A stretch of 64,000 bases of DNA from assembly GCF_002079055.1 (NCBI RefSeq), contig NC_047493.1:124001-188000 (forward strand), in the 5' to 3' direction. The stretch comes from Saccharomyces paradoxus. Taxonomy: Eukaryota; Ascomycota; Saccharomycetes; Saccharomycetales; Saccharomycetaceae. The notes below the pieces were generated by a model. The model did not search any database. It saw only the letters and a list, made by a program, of their open reading frames with translations, and was not told where the DNA came from. Made by a program: the position numbers and the translations under genes. This document shows, one piece after another, positions 50,702-61,233 of this stretch (the stretch's first letter is position 1; each line of letters starts with the position of its first letter).

Positions 50702-53700
50702 TTAACTAGATTCGTTCTTCTTATTATCACGTTCAGCAGCATTGCTTCCTGACCTTGGCGATTGACATTCGGTAGAGTTTGTGCCAGAACGGGTTTTACT
50801 CTCGGTTTTTCTACTGCTCTTAGCGTTTTCCCCAACATTTGCACCATTGATGAATTTTTTCAAATCTTGGCTTTCCTTTTCATTGACAACAATATGACTT
50901 CCTTGATCTGGAAGATTTGTCATAGGAGGTGGAGGTGGGAAGGGAATCGGTTGGCCAAATCCATGTGGTGGTGGTGGAATAGATATTCCATTCATATTAG
51001 GATAAGGCATTTGGTGAGGATGTAGTGGGTGAAGACCATTAGGATGGGCAATAAAACCTGGGGGAATATTGTACGGCAAACCAACGTCTGCAACATCACT
51101 GACTCCAGGAATGGGTCCTCCAACCACATTCATTGGATGAGGTGGAGGTGGAATATTCAAATTATTGCCAACGCCATCAGAATATTGATTTGCTACGGCA
51201 TTGAAAATAGAGCCGGCAACAGTTGGATTATTTAGTGGCGCTTTCTCAGAATTGGTCACATCAACTTGCAGGTTTTCACTACTTTTCTGAGCTGGCCTTT
51301 TTAACAAGGTTTTCTTGACAGGTTTGACATCTTTTTTGGGCACCTCGTTTTTATTGTTTACATCTTCTGAATTCTTTTCATTGGTATCCTTTTTGATGAA
51401 ATTCAATAAATCATGCGCTCTTTCTTTCCTAAGCTTTTCTTCAGATTGCTGCTTTGACGGAGTTTTATGAGCAGCTTTGGTATTATTATTCCTATTATGA
51501 GATTGTTTTTTCTTTTCCAACGCCTTCTTGGAAGCCTTAGAATGATAAATGAATTGTCTGTTGGTAATGTTCAACAAGAAAGAGGCATCAAGGCCTAACC
51601 CTCTATTCGTGCGTAATCTACCGCCAAAGTTATTACCAGCCACGATTTCATGATCAAATAAGACTTGAATTGATAATGATGAACTGAGAGTGGTGTAACC
51701 AACAACAGTACCCTTTGAGAAAATTGGTACCTTACCAGAATCCTGGATGTAAACAACACGGTCACCTAAATCGAACTTTTGACTACGCAAGAGTGCAAAT
51801 GATGATCTTGGATTCAAAACAGCCTCGCGAGGAACTTTGGCTAACTGTTTTCTTTCATGACCTTGAATGTTAGCTGCATATTTCATGATATGATCTTCCA
51901 CAGCCGCAATCGATGTCTTAGTTAGGGAGTCAGACTCCAAAGATACCGCGATAAACTTCGATGAGACATACTTTAGCCATTGTTTGATACCATCTAATGA
52001 ATTCATGGCATCCTTAGTGGAGGTGTTTGGGAAAAGGTCTTCCAAAACTGGGATGTCATTACCTACCTTTGACAACCGGAAAAAAAAATCTGGGAAAGTC
52101 TGTCTGTACTCTTTCAATACATTTATAGTTAAATTTGAATATTCCCAGCCTCTTGGATTTCTCCTTGCGTAACCCAAAACCTTTTGGTGTCTCGCTTCGA
52201 ACTTGACGGGGATACCAACATTAATGTGTTTACCGGTAGCGTCAGTAATCATGAACTTGGAAGTAATCTTGGACAAAAACAAGGGATGTAGGTGCATGTT
52301 CTTAGACACAATATAAGATGGGTAATATTTAACCGCTTGATGATCAATTTGTAACCTTTCTTTGCCAATAGTGGGTTCACTATCCAAAAACTTCTTTTCT
52401 ACAGTAATCTTCAGCCTGCGGTCACTACTGTAACCATCAATAGTGGTTTCACCGCCATAGGCATAATCACCCAAGAAAATGACTTTTGAATTCAATGGGA
52501 ATTCCTCTTCGATAGGAATAGGCCCTCTTTCTTTGTATCTTTCATCTTCGTTGACAACAGATTCAACAACTAGTTGCAACGGATAGTGATCTGGAGTGGA
52601 ACTAAAGGTCTTAATATAACCACCATCAGAATTTCTCACCAAACCAGTCACAGGGAAGACAGTAGCAATAGCTTCTACAGGCCCCAATTTAACAGCTTTC
52701 TGTTTAGCAAACATCCTTAGCATTGAATTCTTCAAACTATTGAATAGTTTTTTGTCCTGAGTATCAGCAGGTTTTGTTACAAATCTGATGTTTTTCTTAT
52801 CATTGGATTCCTGATATTCATAGATAGTCTTACCATCCGTCAAAGAGACCAATTTGGATTCTCTCAAATATGGCCATCTTGTATAAATCACTTTGTTCAA
52901 ATGCCTCTTCGAAAAGTCCTCCAAAGTAATGTTATTAGTTTTATATATATCAGTTACTTGTAAAACCATTGATTGTTGTTTAGAGGGTTGTTGGAAGACC
53001 ATTGTTTCATTGTACTCCAGTGAACTAGTAAATGGTAAAGACAGTAACGTGGGAAAACCGGCTAGCATTTCGGCGCCGAGTTTAGCATCAGGTAATAAAC
53101 CATATCGGATCTCGGAACTGTCCAATGGGATGGTGATGTACTCTTTTTCGACACAATGGTTGTGTTCTATATCAGAAAAAATGCCGCCCAACGGACTCTT
53201 ATAAATATTATCAACTTGAGGATTAAACGAGTATATCAAGTCCTTACCAAATTGATTCCTCGTTTTTTCTTCAGGTGACAACTTGGACAAATAAGGTTGC
53301 ATAGCCTCAATCAACCTTTTTTCATCCACAAATGATATCAAGACAACCGCTTCCCAATCAGCCGTCTTGCCGTTTTTATCAAGTTGGACCTCAGCTGGGT
53401 AGAAATCGTGAATTGGTGATTGTTCATCGTACATTAATGGCCTAAAAGCTGGAGGTATCAGATTTTTGGATCTTTCTGGTAAAACAGCCATTAATTGCTG
53501 AAATGGAGTAAATGGTTTGCTTAAATCAAATTCAATATCTTGATCCAAACCTTTGACTAAGTCAGAGATTCTTGGTGCATAATGGTGTGGATAATACCAC
53601 GACCAAGATGGGCATCCTCTGTAATAATAATATAGAACCCATTGTAAACCTTCAACGTAGTCCTTAGCAAGATCTATCACTTTTTCTTCACTATTTGTGG

Positions 53701-55267
53701 TAAATTTTAATTTGTCGTGATAATATCCATGCTTCCAATGTTCAAACCTTTCATTGTAAATGGTTTTTTCGGACTCTAATTCTTCTTTATCCTCCACAAT
53801 GATAGCATTTTGGTATTTTTTTATTGTTTTCCTAATAGAATTAACACGATTTTGAAATTCTTCTTCTGTCTCGTCAGGGTTAATAGAATCAAGATCCATT
53901 TTTAGGGAATAACTATTTTTGGATTTGGAACGCGTTATGAAAAGACCCAAATCGAAAGCGAATTCTTTTAAAAACTCTAGATGATCTTTCATGTCTAAGT
54001 CCTTAGGTAACTCTAAAGTTGGAATTTTTTCATCTGGTAAATCAGGCGATAATTTCTCCTGTAATTGCTCCATTAACCATGGCTTTATACTTCCGATTAA
54101 CTTCTTTTGTTGTTTTACCAATAATTTTTTACCAACTCTTTGTCTTTTCCTTTCACCTTCTAAAGAAATATTTTCTAATTGCTTGTTGAACCACTCAACA
54201 TCTATATCATCCCTTTCAAAATTTAATAGTTCAAATTGAGATAAATAATCCAACCAGACACCTAATCTCTTTAAATTTATTTTACCATGCTCATTAATGT
54301 AGCCATCGGTATGTAAGAGAGCTTCTTTAAACGTTTGTAACAAAACGGGAAACGCCCCTTTGTTTAGATGCAAATCTGGCAAATTGGGCAAAAAATCATT
54401 ACCAATGACGAACATGACAAGAATAAAATCATCCAAAATACGTTCAAAATCATATTCAAATTGCATTTCATCTGCAATTTCTTTGAATTCCAACTCCATG
54501 TATTCTCTTAATAAAGAAAGATGCAATAAGTAGAAATTCTGGTGTTCGAGCGATTTTTTTTCACTATTTCTTCTACCAAATGTGACTTCTTCTCTTAACA
54601 AAGCAAAATGAGGCCCATGAGTAGATAAACCCAACATAATCAAATCCGCGTCAAGGCCGTAGATACAATGTCTCGTATTCTGATTGAAATCCTTTTGGGA
54701 TTTTAAATGCCTTATAAAGTTCATGATTTTGTGTTCACCTTCACCTGGAACTTCATGGCCGGAAAATATAATCTGCACTTCTCTCCATTTGGAGTCGTTA
54801 GAAATCTTATCATGAATAAAATATTGTAAGTTTTTGGTCAATTTGGCCATAAACTCCGTGCCTGGAGTAATAGAATTCGAATCAAATGGCTCGCCCTTGG
54901 GAATCTCATCACCATTCTCAATGGCCTTTTTCAAAGCTTTTTCTGCATCCATAGCGGTTCTGAACCTACGAGCTCTTTGTTGATTCATCTTCGCACGAGG
55001 GGCCACACCATCAATAGCCATGTAAAAGATCTTCTTGGGCTTAATTGTCTGAAAAAGATGATCGATGTACGTACAGATTTTGGCAAAGACCTCCTCTTCA
55101 GTTAACCGCTTGGTCACATCGTCGTCGTTACCATGCGTACAATTATGTAAAATCGAATTCATATCCAGGTATAAGTTATCAAACTCAGGAATCTGTGTTC
55201 CTTCAATAAGTTGTAAAATCATGGGCCATCTCTCTGAGATGTACCTGAAAAATTTTGGAATACCCAT
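50702..55267 (-). CDS. XRN1: Xrn1 (Kem1), cytoplasmic 5'-3' exoribonuclease
   Basis: The ATG at 55267 gives 1521 residues, against 1528 in S. cerevisiae. The frame extends 23 codons further upstream, but MGIPKFFRYISERWP is the invariant start and its amino end is part of the active site. Xrn1 degrades decapped mRNA and many non-coding RNAs and is a P-body component. Catalytic acidic blocks are visible: DMNSILHNCTH, DGVAPRAKMNQQRARRF, SGHEVPGEGEHKIM, YGLDADLIMLGL and GNDFLPNLPDLH. PAZ/Tudor, KOW and SH3-like parts follow. The tail (about residues 1270-1521) is disordered, with Lys-rich and Pro-rich segments such as PPPPHGFGQPIPFPPPPP. It carries most of the length difference. Confidence 0.98.
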   Translation of the reverse strand: MGIPKFFRYISERWPMILQLIEGTQIPEFDNLYLDMNSILHNCTHGNDDDVTKRLTEEEVFAKICTYIDHLFQTIKPKKIFYMAIDGVAPRAKMNQQRARRFRTAMDAEKALKKAIENGDEIPKGEPFDSNSITPGTEFMAKLTKNLQYFIHDKISNDSKWREVQIIFSGHEVPGEGEHKIMNFIRHLKSQKDFNQNTRHCIYGLDADLIMLGLSTHGPHFALLREEVTFGRRNSEKKSLEHQNFYLLHLSLLREYMELEFKEIADEMQFEYDFERILDDFILVMFVIGNDFLPNLPDLHLNKGAFPVLLQTFKEALLHTDGYINEHGKINLKRLGVWLDYLSQFELLNFERDDIDVEWFNKQLENISLEGERKRQRVGKKLLVKQQKKLIGSIKPWLMEQLQEKLSPDLPDEKIPTLELPKDLDMKDHLEFLKEFAFDLGLFITRSKSKNSYSLKMDLDSINPDETEEEFQNRVNSIRKTIKKYQNAIIVEDKEELESEKTIYNERFEHWKHGYYHDKLKFTTNSEEKVIDLAKDYVEGLQWVLYYYYRGCPSWSWYYPHHYAPRISDLVKGLDQDIEFDLSKPFTPFQQLMAVLPERSKNLIPPAFRPLMYDEQSPIHDFYPAEVQLDKNGKTADWEAVVLISFVDEKRLIEAMQPYLSKLSPEEKTRNQFGKDLIYSFNPQVDNIYKSPLGGIFSDIEHNHCVEKEYITIPLDSSEIRYGLLPDAKLGAEMLAGFPTLLSLPFTSSLEYNETMVFQQPSKQQSMVLQVTDIYKTNNITLEDFSKRHLNKVIYTRWPYLRESKLVSLTDGKTIYEYQESNDKKNIRFVTKPADTQDKKLFNSLKNSMLRMFAKQKAVKLGPVEAIATVFPVTGLVRNSDGGYIKTFSSTPDHYPLQLVVESVVNEDERYKERGPIPIEEEFPLNSKVIFLGDYAYGGETTIDGYSSDRRLKITVEKKFLDSEPTIGKERLQIDHQAVKYYPSYIVSKNMHLHPLFLSKITSKFMITDATGKHINVGIPVKFEARHQKVLGYARRNPRGWEYSNLTINVLKEYRQTFPDFFFRLSKVGNDIPVLEDLFPNTSTKDAMNSLDGIKQWLKYVSSKFIAVSLESDSLTKTSIAAVEDHIMKYAANIQGHERKQLAKVPREAVLNPRSSFALLRSQKFDLGDRVVYIQDSGKVPIFSKGTVVGYTTLSSSLSIQVLFDHEIVAGNNFGGRLRTNRGLGLDASFLLNITNRQFIYHSKASKKALEKKKQSHNRNNNTKAAHKTPSKQQSEEKLRKERAHDLLNFIKKDTNEKNSEDVNNKNEVPKKDVKPVKKTLLKRPAQKSSENLQVDVTNSEKAPLNNPTVAGSIFNAVANQYSDGVGNNLNIPPPPHPMNVVGGPIPGVSDVADVGLPYNIPPGFIAHPNGLHPLHPHQMPYPNMNGISIPPPPHGFGQPIPFPPPPPMTNLPDQGSHIVVNEKESQDLKKFINGANVGENAKSSRKTESKTRSGTNSTECQSPRSGSNAAERDNKKNESS

Positions 55268-55842
55268 ACCGTATTGATATATATTTGTTGCTGCTGTTAT
55301 TACAAGTGTTGATTTTTTTTTCTCTTTATAGTACACGAATCGTCCTAGGATTGGTCAATTGCTTGTTGTAATTCTGATAAGTACGGAAGAAGACAGTATC
55401 CTTTAGAAAATAAACTATTAACAGGAACGGAAATAAAAGACAGAGAGAAAATAATAAAAGAATCGGTTCGCTTATGCGAACGCCAAACAGATTTTATGAT
55501 AACGGAAGAGCTGCTGAAAAAAAGGCAAGCTGCAACTGTTGTGTTTGCGTAGTATAACTTTACAACTGGAGATTGGGAGTCGAAAGTGCTTGATTCGGTG
55601 TTTCAGGCTTGTTAAACTGCTCTTCAAGCTGTTCTTGTTGTTTCTTTCTACTGTCATTTGCACTGCGGTGGCGAAAAGGCGAGCAAAGGAGGTAGCTTAT
55701 ATCACTCAACACGGAATGGATATCCTAGCTTTCTCAAACAAATGTAGTTGAAAAAGCTCATTAATTGTGATGATAATTGCTGATCAGGCGATGAGACAAT
55801 AAAGAATAGCAATTGAGAGTTTTTTCACGGGCAGTGTGCACA
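55268..55842. other. XRN1-NUP49 divergent intergenic region
   Basis: This 575-base region holds the two divergent promoters. A plus-strand ATG frame at 55539-55751 has no recognisable features. No clear sites stand out. Confidence 0.45.
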
Positions 55843-57234
55843 ATGTTTGGATTAAATAAGGCATCTTCGACACCTGCAGGTGGGCTGTTTGGTCAGGCCA
55901 GTGGAGCCAGTACTGGAAATGCGAATACTGGATTTTCGTTTGGTGGGACTCAAGCTGGACAAAACACGGGTCCCAGTGCAGGTGGGCTATTTGGCGCTAA
56001 ACCTGCCGGATCTGCTGGCGGGTTAGGTGCATCGTTTGGCCAGCAGCAGCAACAACAACCTCAGACGAATGCATTTGGAGGAGGCGCCACCACCGGGGGA
56101 GGTCTTTTCGGTAACAAATCTAATAACACGGCAAGCACTGGCGGTGGGTTGTTCGGCGCTAATTCCAACAATAACTCTGGTGGTTTATTTGGTTCCACCA
56201 CCGCACCGACGAGCGGTAGTTTGTTCGCTAATAATAATAATAGTAGTAGTATGAATAGTGCAAACACCGGACTATTTGATTCTAAACCTGTAGGAGGCTC
56301 TTCTTTGTTCGGCAATACAAGCACCTCTTCAGCCCCTGCACAGAGCCAGGGTATGTTTGGTGCCAAGCCGGCAGGTGCATCACTATTCGGAAATAACGCA
56401 GGTAATACGACCACTGGTGGAGGGTTGTTTGGTTCCAAACCGACGGGAACAACGTCTTTGTTTGGTTCATCAAATAGCAACAACAACAACAACAACACGA
56501 GTGCGCCAGGCGGGCTATTCGGTAATCAGCAGCAGCAACTACAGCAACAACCACAAGTGCAGTGTGCATTGCAGAATCTATCCCAACTCCCTATCACGCC
56601 AATGACACGGATTTCCGAGCTGCCACCTCAAATACGTCAAGAAATTGAACAGCTTGATCAATACATTCAAAAACAAGTGCAGATCTCGCACCATTTGAAG
56701 GCAGATACAACCGATCACGATGAATTGATAGATTCCATTCCCCGTGATGTTGCATACCTACTGAAGTCAGAATCTGCAACAAGTCAATATTTAAAGCAAG
56801 ACTTGAAGAAAATATCCTCATTTAAATCACTGATCGATGAAGACCTTTTAGACACGCAAACTTTTTCTGTGCTCTTACAGCAACTATTAACCCCAGGCAG
56901 CAAAATTTCTTCTAATGACTTGGACAGATTCTTCCAAAAGAAAATTCACCTCTATGAGAAAAAGTTGGAGGATTACTGTCGTATTCTCTCGGATATAGAA
57001 ACTGCGGTAAATGGCATTGATACAGACTTATTTGGCGCACCAAATAATGCTAATTCTACAGCCATCACAGCAGACCTAGTTTCATCCGAAGCAGAAAATC
57101 TGCTGCAGTTAAAGACAGGAATAGCTGCTATAGTTTCTACTGTCATTGAAGAATTCACACTGTTTATGGATATCGCTGAGAGAATCGCTGTGCTGCACCA
57201 GAAAACGAAAACACTGGCATCGTTGAGCATATGA
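55843..57234 (+). CDS. NUP49: Nup49, FG nucleoporin of the Nsp1 complex
   Basis: The ATG at 55843 gives 463 residues, against 472 in S. cerevisiae. The frame runs ten codons upstream to a TTG, which I reject. Nup49 with Nsp1 and Nup57 forms the central-channel complex of the nuclear pore and binds transport receptors. The first 235 residues are GLFG-type repeats (GGLFGQAS, GGLFGAKP, GGLFGNK, GGLFGANS, TSLFGSSN) with Asn-, Ser- and Gln-rich spacers. The remaining part from PITPMTRISELPPQIRQEIE is the coiled coil that builds the trimer. The length difference falls in the repeat part. Confidence 0.97.
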   Translation: MFGLNKASSTPAGGLFGQASGASTGNANTGFSFGGTQAGQNTGPSAGGLFGAKPAGSAGGLGASFGQQQQQQPQTNAFGGGATTGGGLFGNKSNNTASTGGGLFGANSNNNSGGLFGSTTAPTSGSLFANNNNSSSMNSANTGLFDSKPVGGSSLFGNTSTSSAPAQSQGMFGAKPAGASLFGNNAGNTTTGGGLFGSKPTGTTSLFGSSNSNNNNNNTSAPGGLFGNQQQQLQQQPQVQCALQNLSQLPITPMTRISELPPQIRQEIEQLDQYIQKQVQISHHLKADTTDHDELIDSIPRDVAYLLKSESATSQYLKQDLKKISSFKSLIDEDLLDTQTFSVLLQQLLTPGSKISSNDLDRFFQKKIHLYEKKLEDYCRILSDIETAVNGIDTDLFGAPNNANSTAITADLVSSEAENLLQLKTGIAAIVSTVIEEFTLFMDIAERIAVLHQKTKTLASLSI

Positions 57235-57514
57235 GCAGCTTTTCTTGGCAATTTATATAACGCGTATAATAAGTAGAAATGTTTTGTGCAAATGTAATTT
57301 ATACTGAAAGCAATAGAATATAATATCAATCACAGTTTTTCAGTTACTATAATGGCGGCTTATTGACCGACCTGCTTTCCTCCCGCTGTGAAAAATTTTC
57401 TGCGATGAGATGGAAATGGGAAAAAAAAGTAATATAATGACATCTTCAACTGAGGGAAAGTATCTGCAAAAAAGGTAGACAACATTGTATAATTTATTAA
57501 ACAGGCAAGCCGGC

Positions 57515-59212
57515 ATGGACATTTTTAGAGTATTGACTAGAGGAGCTTCCGTGAAGAAAGAGTCGGGCCCAAAAGCCAAGGCAGCAGATTATAGTGTTAT
57601 AAATGGAAAGGATGGGAATCAAAAGGAAGATAATAATGAAAGCCAGATCGTGAAAGAACTTGATTTCTTTCGAAACAAAAGAATTATTAGCAAGGTAGAG
57701 GATGATAGGGAGAAGAAGACGGTAAATGATTCCTCAGACAAAGGGAATGAGAGCGCCAATGATGATGAAGATCTGATAAAACCAGTGATTACCAATACCG
57801 CTGAGGCATCCGCTTTAAGAAAATCATACAAGGGTAATGTATCAGGTACAGATGTTCCACTACCAATAGGTTCGTTTGAAGATTTAATTTCTAGGTTTTC
57901 ATTGGATAGACGTTTACTAAATAACTTGATTGAAAATGGGTTTACTGAGCCTACTCCAATCCAAAGTGAATGCATTCCCTTTGCTCTAAATAATAGAGAC
58001 GTTTTGGCATGTGGTCCCACTGGGTCTGGTAAGACGTTAGCCTTCTTGATTCCGCTGGTTCAGCAAATTATTGATGACAAGCAAACTTCGGGGTTGAAAG
58101 GTTTGATCATTTCACCTACAAAAGAACTAGCAAACCAAATTTTTATCGAATGTTTTAAACTATCTCATAAGATATTTTTGGAAAAAAAGAGGCCTCTGCA
58201 AGTCGCTCTGTTATCTAAATCTTTAGGCGCTAAATTGAAAAACAAAGGAGTTAGTGATAAGAAATATGACATAATTATTTCTACCCCATTAAGACTAATT
58301 GATGTTGTCAAAAATGAGGCCCTTGATCTTTCCAAAGTTAAACATTTGATTTTCGATGAAGCTGATAAACTGTTCGACAAAACGTTTGTTGAACAAAGTG
58401 ACGATATTCTGAGCGCCTGTAAAGAGCCAGCGTTGCGTAAAGCGATGTTTTCTGCGACTATTCCATCCAGTGTGGAAGAGATTGCACAAAGTATAATGAT
58501 GGATCCCATTAGAGTTATTATAGGCCACAAGGAAGCAGCAAATACAAATATTGAACAAAAATTAATATTTTGCGGTAATGAAGAGGGTAAACTAATTGCT
58601 ATTAGACAGCTCGTTCAAGAAGGTGAGTTCAAACCACCAATCATAATATTTTTAGAGTCTATTACAAGAGCAAAAGCATTATATCATGAACTGATGTACG
58701 ACAGAATTAACGTGGATGTGATTCATGCAGAAAGAACAGCCTTGCAAAGGGATAGAATTATTGAACGATTCAAGTCTGGCGAGTTATGGTGTTTGATCTG
58801 TACCGATGTTTTAGCTCGTGGTATTGATTTCAAAGGTGTTAATCTGGTCATAAATTATGATGTTCCAGGATCTTCTCAGGCTTATGTTCATAGAATCGGT
58901 AGAACAGGTAGAGGTGGGCGGTCAGGTAAAGCTATCACATTCTATACTAAGCAAGATTCAGTAGCCATCAAACCGATAATAAATGTTATGAAACAAAGTG
59001 GTTGTGAAGTATCTGAATGGATGGATAAGATGGCTAAAATGACCAAAAAGGAGAAAGACAGTATAAAGAACGGTAAAGCGCATACAGAAAGAAAGCAGAT
59101 TACTACTGTGCCTAAGATCGATAGGGCCAAAAGAAGACGTCAACAAGAAATGATAGCAGCATCTAAAAGAAGAAAAAACGAAGAACTCTCAAAGAAAGAC
59201 CTCTCGAAATAA
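57515..59212 (+). CDS. ROK1: Rok1, DEAD-box RNA helicase for 40S biogenesis
   Basis: The ATG at 57515 gives 565 residues, against 564 in S. cerevisiae. The frame begins ten codons earlier at a TTG, which is not used. Rok1 with Rrp5 releases snR30 and other snoRNAs in early pre-18S rRNA processing in the nucleolus. Helicase motifs in order are: the Q motif ([16 protein letters not shown]), [51 protein letters not shown] and [11 protein letters not shown]. The C-terminus is Lys/Arg-rich ([20 protein letters not shown]), as expected for a nucleolar RNA-binding protein. SPO74 converges after 111 bases. Confidence 0.98.
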   Translation: MDIFRVLTRGASVKKESGPKAKAADYSVINGKDGNQKEDNNESQIVKELDFFRNKRIISKVEDDREKKTVNDSSDKGNESANDDEDLIKPVITNTAEASALRKSYKGNVSGTDVPLPIGSFEDLISRFSLDRRLLNNLIENGFTEPTPIQSECIPFALNNRDVLACGPTGSGKTLAFLIPLVQQIIDDKQTSGLKGLIISPTKELANQIFIECFKLSHKIFLEKKRPLQVALLSKSLGAKLKNKGVSDKKYDIIISTPLRLIDVVKNEALDLSKVKHLIFDEADKLFDKTFVEQSDDILSACKEPALRKAMFSATIPSSVEEIAQSIMMDPIRVIIGHKEAANTNIEQKLIFCGNEEGKLIAIRQLVQEGEFKPPIIIFLESITRAKALYHELMYDRINVDVIHAERTALQRDRIIERFKSGELWCLICTDVLARGIDFKGVNLVINYDVPGSSQAYVHRIGRTGRGGRSGKAITFYTKQDSVAIKPIINVMKQSGCEVSEWMDKMAKMTKKEKDSIKNGKAHTERKQITTVPKIDRAKRRRQQEMIAASKRRKNEELSKKDLSK

Positions 59213-59323
59213 TATAAACAAATGCACATATGCAAGACTTGTATGTATATATGTATGAAGTTAATGTATGATTAGTACTTTGAATTTTGGGAAATAATTC
59301 TTTTTTCTTTTCATTCGTATTGA

Positions 59324-60565
59324 TCAATTACGTGACCAGCTATACATTTCTTCATTACCTCTTCTGGGCATTCTATTCAAATCTATATTTCCAAACGACT
59401 TAGTCATTACTGCATACCCCTTCTGATAACTCTCGTTTAATCCTATACCTCTATAAGATTTTGGTTCCACTGCATTATGTACACTTCTTCCGGAGTTAAA
59501 ATGCTGCTTGTAATCTGGATTTTTTCTCTGGAATAGGGGTTCGTTTTGGTTTTCAAATGACATAAAGGGTTTTGTTCGATGTATATTGTCAGTGTGGAAG
59601 CAATAAGGTGTTCCACCGCTTATGGAATTTTGTAATTCCGCTTTCTCTCCCCAGAAATTCGATGTATTGGGCGTGAACTCGTAGTTTTCCTCGAAGGACT
59701 TGCCGTTTTTTTTCAACACTAATGGGGGAGAATAGCGGTTATTTATTGGCATGAGGGGATTCCTGAAATCTCTAACGGGGGGGAGATTCTGATTTTCAGG
59801 TTGGTTGGAAAATTTACGAACTGCTAGCTCTCTATTTAGCAGAGAGTTTTCCTGCATATGAAAGAAGTTCAAATCATTTAAAAGTTCCCCCAAAATTTTG
59901 AGTTCATATTCTTCATCCAAGTCAATATCCCTGTATTCCAAGAATTTCTTTTGCATTTGAACTGCGTCATCGAAAAACGGAATACTTGATAAGCAAATGT
60001 CAATCTCTTTTTTTATGTACGTGAGCAGGTTAGTTTTTAGAAAACTCACTTCTAATTGTGTTTTGGTGAACGCTGTTGTGGCAGCCGAATACTCGGTTGG
60101 AGCTGAATTTGGCCTTTGTCCCTTGTATGGTGAAGTAGAAATATTCAACTCCATTATTGGTTCCTTTATTTCCTCTAACCCGTTTGTAAAGTGAAAGGGC
60201 TGCATGTGTTTAGTTTTGTAACCTTCTGTATTGCACCAAAAACTTTCCCAGTTTTTAAATTGGTACTCTTTTGAATTTAGACTAGAATCAGGAATCAGCT
60301 TCAAGTCATTGTTGAACTCGCCCGTATTCTCAAACCTTTCGTGCAAATCAATTTTTTCATTGAATATGTTACCTGTAGTCTCCATTTTAGCTGACCTTTC
60401 TTTGTCTTTTGGTGACATTTGTTCTACCGGACTACTTCTTTTACTTTCCTCACTAGTGTTGCCATCTTCTCGAGAATCCATGTTATGATGGGTATTCAAA
60501 TCTAAATGCATTCTACTTGAAAAGTTTTCCTTTTCTAATCCATCTAAAAAAGCGCCGGTTCCCAT
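59324..60565 (-). CDS. SPO74: Spo74, meiotic spindle-pole-body outer plaque protein
   Basis: The ATG at 60565 gives 413 residues, the S. cerevisiae length. Spo74 joins Mpc54, Mpc70/Spo21 and Ady4 in the meiosis II outer plaque, which nucleates the prospore membrane. The protein is hydrophilic and Asn/Ser-rich. A central helical part (about residues 165-250, FTKTQLEVSFLKTNLLTYIKKEI) is likely the structured core. No catalytic domain is seen. A strong middle-sporulation element lies 117 bases upstream of the start, matching its known meiotic timing. Confidence 0.96.
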   Translation of the reverse strand: MGTGAFLDGLEKENFSSRMHLDLNTHHNMDSREDGNTSEESKRSSPVEQMSPKDKERSAKMETTGNIFNEKIDLHERFENTGEFNNDLKLIPDSSLNSKEYQFKNWESFWCNTEGYKTKHMQPFHFTNGLEEIKEPIMELNISTSPYKGQRPNSAPTEYSAATTAFTKTQLEVSFLKTNLLTYIKKEIDICLSSIPFFDDAVQMQKKFLEYRDIDLDEEYELKILGELLNDLNFFHMQENSLLNRELAVRKFSNQPENQNLPPVRDFRNPLMPINNRYSPPLVLKKNGKSFEENYEFTPNTSNFWGEKAELQNSISGGTPYCFHTDNIHRTKPFMSFENQNEPLFQRKNPDYKQHFNSGRSVHNAVEPKSYRGIGLNESYQKGYAVMTKSFGNIDLNRMPRRGNEEMYSWSRN

Positions 60566-60895
60566 TATTCAGGTATTTCAGGCCCTTTTCTTGTCAGTAC
60601 AACATAACCAGTAAGAATCTAAATATGATTTCCAGTTAAATACATGACGTTTTATTGTTAATTATTGTTTATATTTCTCGTGACACAAAAGAGAGCATTA
60701 ATGTCATCCGGGCATATCGTTAGAAAAGATAAATAGTAGATGAGCGGTTTCAAAGAGATGAAGAAAAGGCGTGCAAAAGTCTCATTCTAAGTATAAACTA
60801 CAGGGACTGGGCTAAATTTCTTCTTCCATTGGAATGTCAATGGTAGTGCAATTTAGTGTCTTGGATATTTTGTTCCATTTGTTCTTCAAAAAGAT
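60566..60895. other. SPO74 promoter region
   Basis: This 330-base region between SPO74 and the tRNA gene contains the middle sporulation element at 60682-60690. A run of five T on the minus strand (60892-60888) is the likely Pol III terminator of the tRNA. No LTR is seen near the tRNA. Confidence 0.6.
60682..60690 (+). promoter_or_regulatory. SPO74: Middle sporulation element (Ndt80 site) of SPO74
   Basis: GACACAAAA is a full match to the middle sporulation element pattern DNCRCAAAW, 117 bases upstream of the SPO74 ATG. SPO74 is a middle sporulation gene, so control by Ndt80 is expected. Confidence 0.75.
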
Positions 60896-60968
60896 AGCCC
60901 TGTAGGGGGCTCGAACCCCTAACCTTATGATTAAGAGTCATACGCGCTACCGATTGCGCCAACAAGGC
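60896..60968 (-). tRNA. tRNA-Lys (anticodon CUU)
   Basis: The minus strand reads GCCTTGTTGGCGCAATCGGT... for 73 bases, ending CTACAGGGCT. It folds as a cloverleaf with the anticodon loop CTCTTAA, giving anticodon CUU, which decodes AAG. The A box (TTGGCGCAATCGG) and B box (GGTTCGAGCCC) are intact, and there is no intron. A T5 terminator follows at 60892-60888. It matches the S. cerevisiae tRNA-Lys(CUU) sequence as I recall it. Confidence 0.97.
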
Positions 60969-61233
60969 TATTTTCTTGAAAAATAATGCCTTACAACAAC
61001 TATATGTAGAGCAAGCTGTGAAAAAGCTTTAAAATCATTATCTACGTTAGCTTTCCTATTTTTTTCACCGAGAAAATAGTAACCTCATCGCATAAACCTC
61101 ATTAAATTGATAATATTCATTCGAAAAGAGAGCCTTACACTCCTCCTCGAAATTTTTTTTTGGCGCTGTTGACTTACAACTAAACCTTACTTACATATTT
61201 TAATGGTAATCCTATTCGCTATTCCGGAATTAT

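Noticed and set aside
60566-61233. Ty element or solo LTR near the tRNA-Lys gene
   Set aside because: tRNA flanks were inspected because they are usual Ty targets. I saw no LTR ends or internal coding parts here or elsewhere in the window.
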